Part shown: piece after piece, positions 23,361-33,849 of the stretch
Layout: every line of letters starts with the position of its first letter
Position numbering within the stretch: the stretch's first letter is position 1
Assembly: GCA_940671915.1 (NCBI GenBank)
Contig: CALNVZ010003426.1
Location: forward strand, 48,535,151-48,599,150
Reading direction: 5' to 3'
Source: Paracentrotus lividus
Taxonomy: Eukaryota; Echinodermata; Echinoidea; Camarodonta; Echinidae
DNA length: 64,000 nt
Notes under the pieces: model-generated
The model's database searches: none
What the model saw: only the letters and a program-made list of their open reading frames with translations
Told to the model about the DNA's origin: nothing
Translations under genes and position numbers: made by a program

Positions 23361-24025
23361 AAAGGTAGTGTCAGCCTTTTGAAGGCAAAAATATTAAATT
23401 TCTAGTTTTTGAGAGGATATTGTAGTATATCAATGACTATATCTACCCACAACATGATTAAGCTCAATTGTGTATATTTGTCATTATATTGCGATTATCA
23501 AAATTCATTCCTATTTTTTCGAACCTCGAAAAATATACGGGCAAGTCCAAGCTATTTTGCAACTTTGTCCCACGCGTTACTGACAAATAATTAACCATAA
23601 CTTAATTATGAAATGATTTACGTCAATGATTTTTTATGCATTTTGCAAAGGTTCTGAACCTTTAACCATAACATGAAAAATTATTGAGATGAATCGTTTC
23701 ATAATTAAGTTAAGGTAAATTATATGTCAGTAACGCGTGGGACAAAGTTGCAAAATAGCTTGGACTTGCCCATACCATACGTAGCGCGGAGAATAATGCA
23801 CGCTGATGCGCCGTGTGTATATTGCTGTGTTTGGTCCGCGCTGTAATATCCACGATGTTGATGGAGAGCTGGTCTAGATTGGTAGTCAGATTTTCGTTTC
23901 ATATTACTGATCTAGGAAACCTATGACAGTAAGATTGAATAGACAGTATAGGTTGATCATATTCTAAAGTTATGTCAAGTTGCATTAGTTTTCGCAATTT
24001 GTGAAAAAGGATGACACTACCTTTT
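23361..24025. mobile_element. Older element with AAAGGTAGTGTCA ends, host of a nested MITE
   Basis: AAAGGTAGTGTCAGCCTTTT at 23361-23380 pairs with AAAAAGGATGACACTACCTTTT at about 24004-24025. The left end abuts TTAA (23359-23362); the right TTAA is not intact. The TA-flanked MITE at 23538-23772 lies inside, so it inserted later. Confidence 0.6.
23538..23772. mobile_element. Palindromic TA-flanked MITE, GGGCAAGTCCAAGC ends
   Basis: GGGCAAGTCCAAGCTATTTT continues through GCAACTTTGTCCCACGCG to TTACTGACA, with a perfect mirror at the right end. The terminal pairing is about 47 bases, with further pairing inside (CATAACTTAATTATGAAA). TA flanks at 23536-23537 and 23773-23774 fit Tc1/mariner-type insertion. 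It shares ends with the element at 42172-43189. Confidence 0.85.
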
Positions 24026-24463
24026 CCTAAGCTAAGTGTTTAGGAAGCACATGTACTATTATTTTTGGTTCATTACTAAGTTATTATGTTACATACACTT
24101 ATCTAGTTAGTAAATGTGCCGGTATAATCTGACCTATTTCACTCAAACTCCAACTCTCTACTTGATGCAAAACAATAATCCTTTCCTGTTTCAAGTTTAT
24201 GCATTTAGGGAATTATATTTTTTTGCATCTTCAAAACTTTTGGTTGTTTATTTAACCTTTTTCGGTGTATGTGTAGAACTAAAAAAAAAAGAAAAAAAGT
24301 CGTCAATTTAGGCTATATGATAAAAGTACATTTAATATCGCATCCAATCAAAAAGAATGGGAAGAGAAGGGTTAAACTTAGTGAGGAGCTTGAATCAAAT
24401 TCATTTCGGCTTCATATACAAGCAGCTTTCCAGCTTCTGTGATTTTTTTCTTTCGGGGTGGGG

Positions 24464-24477
24464 GGGGGGGGGGGGGT
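24464..24477. repeat. Poly-G tract
   Basis: A G run of about 14, in a longer G-rich patch at 24456-24481. Confidence 0.85.
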
Positions 24478-24812
24478 GGGTAGGCCGCTTTTTTTAATTA
24501 ATCAGAATATTTGGAATTTGAGTAACATTGTACAAGTGCTCAAACCATGTATGCTAACCAAGACTACCTTGAAGGAAAACCTATGTTATCCTGACAGTAG
24601 TTGGTTATTTTCCCAGGTCCTTGCGCCATTCGACACACCAAGGATGCAGATATCAATCATATCTGAACTACATCTTACACAGGAACTACCTCACATCCGC
24701 TCTACAATTGTGTGAACGATCCCTACTCCATAATGGATGAATGGCATGGAGGACGGGCTACGTTCACACTCTACATTTAACTTGCGCATCGATGAATAAG
24801 CTTAAAGATAAT

Positions 24813-24904
24813 GGCCGGTATTCTCAAAGGGTAACTAAATTTAGTAGGCTACATATTTATTTAGTAGGTTTACTAACTTAAGTCACCTTTCAAGAATACC
24901 GGCC
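24813..24904. mobile_element. Short foldback, GGCCGGTATTCTCAAAGG ends
   Basis: GGCCGGTATTCTCAAAGG at the left pairs with CCTTTCAAGAATACCGGCC at the right (one base offset). AGTAGGCTAC..AGTAGGTTTACT lies in the middle. It resembles the CACAAAGG-ended elements at 1145 and 29047. Confidence 0.75.
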
Positions 24905-24939
24905 AAGGTCAATAAAAAAAATTGATTAAATGAATACAT

Positions 24940-26000
24940 CAATTAGTGTGTTTACAAGTCAATCCTTATAATCTTTTATCTTCTGAATAATTTACCAATC
25001 AGTGCATCAATAGAACGATTGATTTTATATTATTAGTTGATACGTCACTCAATTATTGACTAACTCATTGACAAAAAATGCACTCATTTACGGGGACATT
25101 ACTCACCCACCTGCCCGATTGACTAAGCTTTACAATTTGTAATCTTTGAACAGGCTGATCAGTCAATCTGTTAATATTCAATCAATCAGTCATTCACTCA
25201 CTCACTGATTAGTCAATCTGTTAATAATCAATCAATCAACCATTCACTCACTCACTGATCAGTCAATCTGGTAAATAGTCAATCATTCACTCACTCACTG
25301 ATTAATCAATCTGGTAAATAGTCAATCGTTCACTCACTCGTCGACTCACTTGGTTAAATTTACTTGCTCCTTTCGCAGCCACTGAATTACGTAATCTTTA
25401 AATACCAAATAAATAGATTTTCAATCCGTAAAGCAGTCAATCTCCAAACCTCGGTCTATAATTCAAATCACCCAGATCTATCATACAGTCAATTCATCAC
25501 TGACTGACCAACTGACTAACTTGTTCACTCATTCGATCAATTAAGGCATGCATTACGTAACAGTCAAACCTAACGGTCAATCTGTTAAACCAGTCAATCT
25601 TCAAACTTAAACCAATCAATTAGTCATGTACATGTACCACTTGATCAATTTATCACTCATTAAATCACGGACTTCCCATTAATCCATTGAACATATTAAT
25701 CTTCAAATTAGTCAATGTAAATATTTAAATAAACCAATCGGCCATTCTGATAACTAGTACATCTTCTGTCACTCACAAAGTCATTGACTCACGTACCCAC
25801 TTACTTCTCCTTTGCCACCTATTTAATTGATTCGTACTCAATTGACCAAGGATAACTAGTTTAAGTTAGTCATCTTCAATTGATCAATCAGTCTACATTA
25901 AATGTACAAAAGTATAAGCAGTTAACAATCAATAAACCACTCACTTACCTAATACTTCTTCACTACCCACTCAGTTTATTGATCTTCAATCAACCAAAGA
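24940..26000. repeat. Decayed TCAATC / CACTCA minisatellite field
   Basis: The core at about 25157-25345 has four tandem units (about 50, 50, 43 and 41 bases) of GATYAGTCAATCTG, a TAAT/TAAATA spacer, TCAATC and CACTCACTCACT. For several hundred bases on both sides, the words TCAATC, AATCAGTC and CACTCA recur far above chance with no fixed period, as if the array once covered the whole stretch. Non-coding. Confidence 0.7.
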
Positions 26001-27320
26001 AACTGCAACCTTAGACTTACATCATGGGTGCAACTTGGTTTAAAAGAAAATGCTATCTTCTTGAAATATTCATATCAAAAATACTATTTTTTTAAATGAT
26101 GACTTACACTTTAATAATGACTTATTGGTTAAAGGTAATCTTTATTTCTGTTAAAAGTAGGAAGTAATACCATACTAATTGGCGTAACTGCCAAGGTCTG
26201 AATAAGGTTCAAAGCCTAATTCATTAACCGCAATATTTATTTGTTAAATAATCAACCCTACGCCAGTGCACATGCCGCTCAGGATAATTTTGCTCTGATC
26301 AACCAATAATATGTCAATGAAATGCAGCAATATAGTTGAGCCCACTACGACACACTCATTACAATACATGATTACAATCTATTCAGAGATAGACAATTTC
26401 ATATTACATCACAATGAAAGAGATGGCTGATAATAATACATATTACTTTCCAACCAATTCTATTGCCCTGATTTATGTCGACTGCGTCCTGGTAGCGTGG
26501 TGATTGTTAATCATGAATTAACTTAGAATGTAGATGCTTGAGATATAAAGAGGTTGATATTGTATGTGGAGGGCCAGAGGGGCATTAATACATGGAATTA
26601 ACACCTTTTTGCTCTCATTAAATAGTATGATCATTCAGATTATATATGAGTACCTTGACCGCCATTTAAATCAGATAATCAAAGTCATTGATAGTTTCAA
26701 CATGCATGTGCGTAAGTAAATGCGGAAGGTAAAGTATTATCAGATACATGAGAAACAAATAACATGTTTTTAATTTTATCCTCTAAAAATTAACTTGTAT
26801 GAGTTGGGCTTTTCAGTAGCCTATAGGTGGCTGTTTCAGCAGAAATACCCAACTAAGTCATGATAAAATTGAAAATTAGCAGGTTTCTTTTTACTTGTAA
26901 ATTCCATAAGTGTAAGCCTGCGTGTGTATCTTTATTGTAGTTTTAGAATCACTTTTTATCATTCAAAATAATTGTTTTTAATGATGTTTCAAATATGAAA
27001 TAGCTATGCATGCTTAATAATCTAAATCACCTCTAGCAAATCCCCTCTTCATGATTTCTATGATACCAATCTAGTTTTATTTTGCACTTGACCTCAAGTA
27101 ATGATTCTGAATGCCCCTTTGATAATACCCAATGGTTGCACAATAAACCAAGCATATCAGTGAAAAGAAACAACTCAGATTATGATCTCATATCTCCATC
27201 GCAGAGTGATTAAACAAATTGCTACCGACAAAAAGCAGATGCAATTTTGTCTTGCCAATCGCATCCATTTTGGTAAATTACAATAGGGGCAGCATGGATA
27301 TAATCAATCACATTGATAAC
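26001..27320 (+). other. Putative gene B intron, unassigned
   Basis: AT-rich, with a somewhat more complex patch at 26260-26720. No coding exon, RNA gene or element end was recognised. Confidence 0.45.
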
Positions 27321-27329
27321 AGGCATAGA

Positions 27330-27500
27330 TTGATGTCATTTGGAGGCCGCGGGCTTCCCGTTGGCCTGCGGGGCCGATGGGGAGACCATGAATAAGACAT
27401 TGTCAGCTTGAAATATTAAAAAGGGAGAAAGTTCCGTACAGGCGGCTGACGATTCGGCGGAAGCGCATTCGATCCACGTCCTCCCTTTAATAGTAATATC
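27330..27500. other. CpG-richer unique block, possible regulatory module
   Basis: GC and CpG content jumps here (GGCCGCGGGC, GGCGGCTGACGATTCGGCGG) against an AT-rich background, without inverted-repeat ends. It could be a regulatory element in the putative intron. Open frames are short. Confidence 0.35.
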
Positions 27501-27835
27501 AATATGTGAATTATTAAATTGGCATTTGTAAACAATTGATGGATAAGAGGACGTTGGGTCTGGTAGAGGATATGAGTGCAGAGTGTACCTTTCCTGCATG
27601 CCACATTCTCAAGGTTCAATCTAAATTCTAGGGAAATATACATTGTTATCTATTGTAGTGAGTACATGGAGTCACAGTTTAGTAGTGTATACTTTTCTCA
27701 ACTGAGTATTTGACTTTAGTTTAAAAATCATTTTAGAGGGAGACAGTGTATTGAATAAACACTGAAGATGGCCCCACAGAACTCATCTGGTAACGGAAGT
27801 TTTGACTAAATTCCGTATCAGGACACACTCTCCCC

Positions 27836-27974
27836 TTGACAATTACCCCTAGGACAAACTACCCCCCCCCCCCCCCCTGCTGAGAAACTAGTTAGAGTTT
27901 GGTGGAGGGTTAAGGGATAGGTTTTGGACAGGGGGTAGTCGTTCAGGGGTAATTGTCTAGGGGGTAGTTGTCAA
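27836..27974. mobile_element. Foldback MITE, GACAAYTACCCC type (copy 1)
   Basis: TTGACAATTACCCCTAGGAC and a long C run at the left pair with GGGGTAATTGTC and GGGGGTAGTTGTCAA at the right. The loop holds GAGGGTTAAGGGATAGG. The element at 39545-39703 is the same type. Confidence 0.72.
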
Positions 27975-29046
27975 ATCATTATAGAAGTAGACAAGGCAGA
28001 GTTAATTGTAAGAAGGAAAACATAATACTGTTCAGAAACAATCCTACTTTCAAAAGGTTAAAGATATTTGACTTTTTGGAACTGAAAACATGTCTTTTGC
28101 ATGTACATGCTCTTTCTTTTCCATTTTATTTTTAATCCCCAATATGTAACTTGATAAGACCCTTTATGAAGTAAAGAGCCCTCAGTATCTATAAACTGAC
28201 CAGACTTTATTGGAAACAACATTTGTCTCTAGAGAGTGGATTAGGTGGGTGTTCTTTTTATTTTACTGAAGGGTAATAACCTTGTTGGAAAAGGAAAGTT
28301 CCTTGATTTCATGTTGTCTGCTAACATTAGAAGCAAATTACTCCCCTCAGTAATTAATTTTGTCAGAAAATTATTCTCTATATTTGGTGTTTCGTTGTAA
28401 TGATAATCCTTAAGTGTGAAAAAGATAAATATATATATTGCAATTGCCACCATTAAAACATTGAAGCGGGGCACTTATTCCCTGATGCATTGATTTGTGT
28501 TGCAGATAAAGATAAGTAAAAATGATTTGTCAAAAGTGACAACTTATACTATATTTATTTGATTCATTTTTATGTCTGCTTGACAATGTATGAATTATGT
28601 CAAGGAACATGATTGAAAAGAAGTGACGTCATATATAACCTTGATGTAGTCATAAATAATTTTGCTTTCAATTGCAATTTATGCAACATAAGTGATACAA
28701 ACTACATAAAAAGAATATAGGGCTACAAATTTTAAGAAATGTTAAAAATAGAAACACTGTCTGACAACTTTTATTACTCATGAGACAGAACCGCACCATC
28801 GTGATAATAGGCTACATATGAAATCTGTTAGAGACCTCTCTGTAGACAAACACACAAATTTTGGATCATAATTTCGAGAAACTTAGTATAAAATGGGTTT
28901 TACATTTGGAAATTAAGTGAGTAGTAGGGCCTATTCAAAAGGAAATACATGTCTGCCATTTTTATCCTTCTGTAACCAAATTTGCAAAACTATGAATTAA
29001 GGGCTGTGGTTGTTGTAACACTAGTAACAAAGCCCTGGATACACAG
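27975..29046 (+). other. Putative gene B intron, unassigned
   Basis: AT-rich, with no recognised gene, RNA or transposon boundary. Confidence 0.45.
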
Positions 29047-29307
29047 GCCCGAATTCACAAAGGTGGATTCTGCAAAATCCATGGTTTCAACCCTGGGTTT
29101 AACCTAGGGTTGAACCTAGGATTTTCAAAATGGTATTGACAAAGGTGGACTCGACTGAATCCACAGATCCACATCATCATAAAACGTCATAATTTGGGTC
29201 AACTGTTGGTGAATTATAAACTGGTGGATCCGTGGAGCCGTCAATTAAAAAACCCACAGATCCACGGATCCGTGGGTTTTGCAGAATCCTCCTTTGTGAA
29301 TTCGGGC
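29047..29307. mobile_element. Foldback element, GCCCGAATTCACAAAGG ends
   Basis: GCCCGAATTCACAAAGG at the left and CCTTTGTGAATTCGGGC at the right are perfect inverted repeats of 17 bases (with one extra C at the right just inside). GGATTCTGCAAAATCCA then mirrors TGGGTTTTGCAGAATCC. Several overlapping GGATCC/CCTAGG/ACCCTGGG palindromes fill the middle. Confidence 0.8.
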
Positions 29308-29414
29308 AACAGAGTTTGGCCAATTTGGTTTGAGTAGCTTACAACATGGTTTGTATTGCTTTGTCAGGCATTCCAAATATAAAAAGTGGTGCTAAGATTT
29401 ACTCAACTGTAGTG

Positions 29415-29625
29415 GTGGTATCTCACTGGCCATGAGACGGTTTTGAGACTAGTTTGGGAGACGGGTCGGAGACGTTTCACGAGTCTCTGCGATGTCTCAT
29501 GAGTCGCGGGATTTTAACATGCAGGTCAATGAGTGGTTTTCAAATTATGGGGGGGGGGGGGCGCATCCCCTGCGTCCCCTCCTGCAACCGCCACTGTCTG
29601 CGACTGAGACAGCCGTAGATACCAC
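29415..29625. mobile_element. GAGACGTCTC-type element (copy 2)
   Basis: Left end GTGGTATCTCA (29415-29425) and right end TAGATACCAC (to 29625). Inside are GAGACGG, GGAGACGTTTC, GAGTCTCTGCGATGTCTC and a G run (about 29551-29561). Diverged relative of the element at 9756-10009. Confidence 0.65.
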
Positions 29626-32200
29626 CTTTTGCGAATTGGAAAATTTCTATAATTAAGGGCTGTCAATGTTTCAACAGAGTTTGGCCACTGATGGTCTGAG
29701 TTGCTTTGTCGGTCAAGCTGAAACCGGGGCCAAATTATACTACCTTTGAAGCAATGTGAATCATTAAGATCTGTCTGTGTAAATTGCCCTGTTGCTTTCC
29801 CCGATACCTTCCCCACCCATGGTAATTAAAGGGGCAGATGGGTCTGTAATCCCTCCTAACCTCTCTCCCCCTTATTAAAAAAAAAGTTTGCGCTTAGAGG
29901 GGATTTCACTTGCAGGTGTTTTTTCAACTCAGGTTGATTTTTTTCTTCTTGTTTTTTGTACTTGTATAAATTATTGATGATGGTACAGGATTAATTTAGT
30001 CATAAATTCAATAAAAAGAAAAAGAAATTTCAGATTATAAATTTCAGAAATTGACCTCAAATTGCTATCAGAAACTGATACTCCTCTCTGTGTGTGATCA
30101 TCAGTAATGATAATTGGATAACGTTTTCTACAATATATTCTATTATTGTGTACAATATGTACAATTTTGAACAGTGGGGAACCTTAAGCCTTGCATACAA
30201 TTGTTTTCCTTCAGCCAGACATTGGTTGATGGTTATAACGTAACAATTGTCACTGTACTTTTGCAATTAGACCTACTCTCTTTAGAAACATGCAATTGTG
30301 CTAGTATCTTGAATATGATTTATGCAGTTTGTTGTGCTCTATTTTCAAGTGATGACTGTTAATGTTATTCCGTATGAAAATGACACTTTTAATTTCGAGA
30401 CAACAGACATGTACATGTATATTCTTTCACTGGTAGATGGACAAGATATCAATAGTCAATCATACACATATTCTTTGATAAAGAAAAACATGAGTAACAT
30501 TTCTTTATTTTATTGTATTTTGTGGACTGTGCAAACTAAGCTTGCATATGGGCAATTCCATGAATTAATGGACATGGACATAAAAATTAGAATTACGATT
30601 TTCCAGGTGAATTTATATTGTAGTTTTTGATGGTGTATGAGAAATATGTTGAGAATACAGACCAAAGGTCTAAGAAGTCAAATTAATATCAAGAAAATAT
30701 CTGAATAAGTCGGATTTAGCACAAATGATATTTCAGGCTGAGAATATGAGTAAAACACTACAAAAAGTTTAAAACATCAGTGAATACTACAAAAGGTTCT
30801 TTCAGTTAAATTTAGGAACATTCATAATTTGAATTATTAATTGTCTTCAGAAATCAGAGATAGAAAATTGTTAGGGTTTGCTAAAATACCATACATTTTT
30901 GAGATTATCTGCCCTTGAATCTCCATAGTAACTAACTAACCAAACAATCAACTTTGTTTTTCCTGAAAAGAAAGTAAATGCCCAGAATGTTTATATTCTA
31001 AAAATTGCCTCCTATACATCATTCTAACTCAAAACAAATCCCATTAAATCAATAACATCGTCATATATAGCGAATTGAAGAAGCATCCAAAATGTGTAAC
31101 GCAACAACCATGATACCAACTAACCACATGTCACGTAATAACGATTCAACTATTTGCATATTCAACTTGATCAACATTGTTCAGTCGGAAAGTGAAAACT
31201 ATATTAGGATATACAAAGACAAAAGAGACCATGTAGACAACAATTGCCAACCCTACGGACAAATTATAACATAATATAGGCCAAATATATCAGACCAAAA
31301 TAATTAAAACAACTTGAACCAAATGACTTCTCATGAAGAAAGCATAAAAAATAAACTTTAACTCTTTTGACCCCAAGTGAGCCCAAATCAAGACACATAC
31401 ATACTTGTCAAGGATGAGCATGCTAACTGAAACAAGATGGACGTGATAGACTTTGAGTATTAGACTGGACAGCTGAACCGCTTTTTCATTCTAGACTTGT
31501 ATTGGTTTAGAGACTAAAGAAGAGTTCATTAAATCGTGATGATATCATTGTTTTGTTTGCGTTCCTTTAACATATACCGACAGGGAAAGGCAACTCTCAA
31601 CTTATTTCTATGTTACCAGTATGCCATATTTCTAATTCAACTCGATGACTATCAGTTTATTGAATGATAGTGCAGATCCTATTACGACATCTGAAATCGC
31701 ATTGTGATATTTTCATACAAATTATTTACTTTCATTTTAGACATTGGAATTATCACATTAGCGAGCCTATGCAATGCGTGCAAAGTTGCATGTAACCTCT
31801 TAGATTTTCATTTGGATAATGAAGAAAAAATAACGAAATAACCTTTAGATATCTTTAACTACACAGCTATTAATTATTACAGATTTCTTATTAATCACTT
31901 GAGTTCATTTTATTCGGCAGATTGAAATAAGATGAAAGAACCATAACAATATAAATAAAATGATTGCTCAAATAATAAAATCATGTATCGATATATAAGT
32001 AACACCAAAACTAAAGACACGGATCCACCTGGGATCTCTGTGGACTAATGCAGGCATTGGCAAAGTTAACTAAATACTGGTAGTCCGCGACACCGCCCAA
32101 CTCTATCATCCCCAACAGGTAATATTCCTCAAAGTCGTAGTGGCCAAATTCATTCTATAGACATTAAAATAACAGTTCGTGAAAATCTATGACATAATTT
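29626..32200 (+). other. Putative gene B intron, unassigned
   Basis: AT-rich. At 30547-30565 it contains TATGGGCAATTCCATG, an end of the GGGCAA-type family (see findings). No coding exon or RNA gene was recognised. Confidence 0.4.
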
Positions 32201-32202
32201 TA

Positions 32203-32242
<40 letters not shown>

Positions 32243-32255
32243 AAAAAAAAAAAAA
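32203..32255. repeat. Poly-A tract
   Basis: About 50 A residues, interrupted once by T. A shorter A run lies at 32575-32589. Confidence 0.95.
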
Positions 32256-32302
32256 TGACAGGTGAGATTGTTATTCAAATATGATATAAACTAATCACTT
32301 TT

Positions 32303-32560
32303 CCCCTTATCCGATCTTAACAATGTATCAAAATCAGAATGAATGAATAAATGAAACCAGTCAACCATAGAATCACTAAAACATAATTCTGAAGGATGTG
32401 TATGTATAGTAGTATTACTTGGTCAGTGCTATCTGGTCATTAAAAATATTTATAAAAATATCTAGCTAAACTTGATGCACAAGATAAAATACCGATAAAA
32501 TACTTATCCCTCTAAAATTACAAATACATGCAAATACAAGTGATAAACCACAATATTTGA
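32303..32560. repeat. Dispersed direct repeat, copy 1
   Basis: About 250 bases matching 33415-33665 on the same strand (shared blocks: AATCAGAATGAATGAA, TATCTGGTCATTAAAA, ATATCTAGCTAAACTTGATG, ATACCGATAAAATAC). A third, partial copy lies at about 33300-33415. Confidence 0.75.
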
Positions 32561-32717
32561 AATGTTACCAATTAAAAAAAAAAAAAAAATGTTGGTGGCT
32601 TCCATGAAGCCATCATGAAATGTATTCATGAACATTCAACACATTAAAGATTATATGGTACCAAATAGGTTCAACCTAATGATTATACATGTAGCAAAAT
32701 TACTTAAAATAACTTAA

Positions 32718-33227
32718 AGGGGAAGTTCACCCTGGAACCTCACTGGTTCCAGAAAATGCAAAAAAAAAATAAAAGAAAAATATGAGCGAAGGTCCGGAGA
32801 AAACCAACCAACAAATAATGAAGTCATGACTATTCAAAGTTTCGACTCCGTGACGCCACGCGCGAGCAGCCCTCCCATGTGCTATGCAGTGCAAATTCCA
32901 TAAAGTGCCATTTTCACCAAAAGAAAATCAATTGTGTCATCCGCGTTGCACGGGTCAGCCACACCATCAAACACATGTCCACACACACGCCTCCACCAAA
33001 CCGACCCAACCCCCCCCCCCCCCATCAAGAACCACGAAAAAAGACTAATTTTATGAATCTACCTACAAAACACATGGGAGAGCCGGCGTCGCACGCGAGT
33101 CACAGACCAAAACCCCACACATTCACAACTCTGCCATTCCTGGTCATCCTCCCCAAACCCCCACCCATACTCCCCCTCTACCCTCCGCACTCCCCAAAAC
33201 CAACAAAGCTCCAGGGTGAACCTCCCT
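32718..33227. mobile_element. TTAA-flanked element, AGGGGAAGTTCACCCTGG ends (copy 1)
   Basis: AGGGGAAGTTCACCCTGGA at the left and TCCAGGGTGAACCTCCCT at the right are a near-perfect inverted repeat of about 19 bases, flanked by TTAA at 32714-32717 and 33228-33231. TTAA duplication is typical of the piggyBac superfamily. The interior open frame of 120 codons is Pro/His-rich and shows no transposase motif. It sits between copies of the direct repeat at 32303 and 33415. Confidence 0.8.
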
Positions 33228-33299
33228 TTAACCATGGCTGACCCACCCATCTAATATTTTACACGTGTATTTTAATTCAGATGGAATGAGTCAGTCACA

Positions 33300-33665
33300 A
33301 GATACCAAAAACATAACAGTATGCATGATGTGTGACAAAATGATATTTTTTTATCAAGCTATCTGGTCATTAAACAACACATTTAATAAATATAAGATCT
33401 ACAAGCAAATTGACCCACCCCATCCTAACTTGACAATGTACCAGAATCAGAATGAATGAACGAATGAAACAGTCAGCCATAAATCACTATAAAACATAAT
33501 TATGAAGGTTGTGTACGTATAGTATATACTTTATCATGCTATCTGGTCATTAAAACATTTATAAAGATATCTAGCTAAACTTGATGCAAAAGATAAAATA
33601 AAATACCGATAAAATACATTTATACCCTTTAAAACTACAAATACATGTAGATATAGATACAAGTG
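33300..33665. repeat. Dispersed direct repeat, copies 2 and 3
   Basis: Partial copy at about 33300-33414 (shares CTATCTGGTCATTAAA and ATTTAATAAATAT-like sequence) and fuller copy at 33415-33665. Both match 32303-32560 in the same orientation. Confidence 0.7.
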
Positions 33666-33849
33666 TCAAACTGAGTCATTACCTAAGGTACATCAACAAG
33701 ATGGGAATTCAATGATTGCACCATGTCCCAAAAGATACAGTAAGGAGTGATTCCTAAGTCAATAGGTAGTGAGGCCCAAAGCTCTGGGAACTGGTGAATT
33801 GCACAGAAATGGAGTCCATCTTTACGTGCATAAAGATGTTTGATCTAAG

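Noticed and set aside
25157..25345. Regular repeats that might suggest a CRISPR array
   Set aside because: Units are contiguous and vary in length, with no unique spacers, in a eukaryotic context.
32879..33241. 120-codon Pro/His-rich frame
   Set aside because: Lies inside a TTAA-flanked MITE and crosses a C run; no transposase or other motif.
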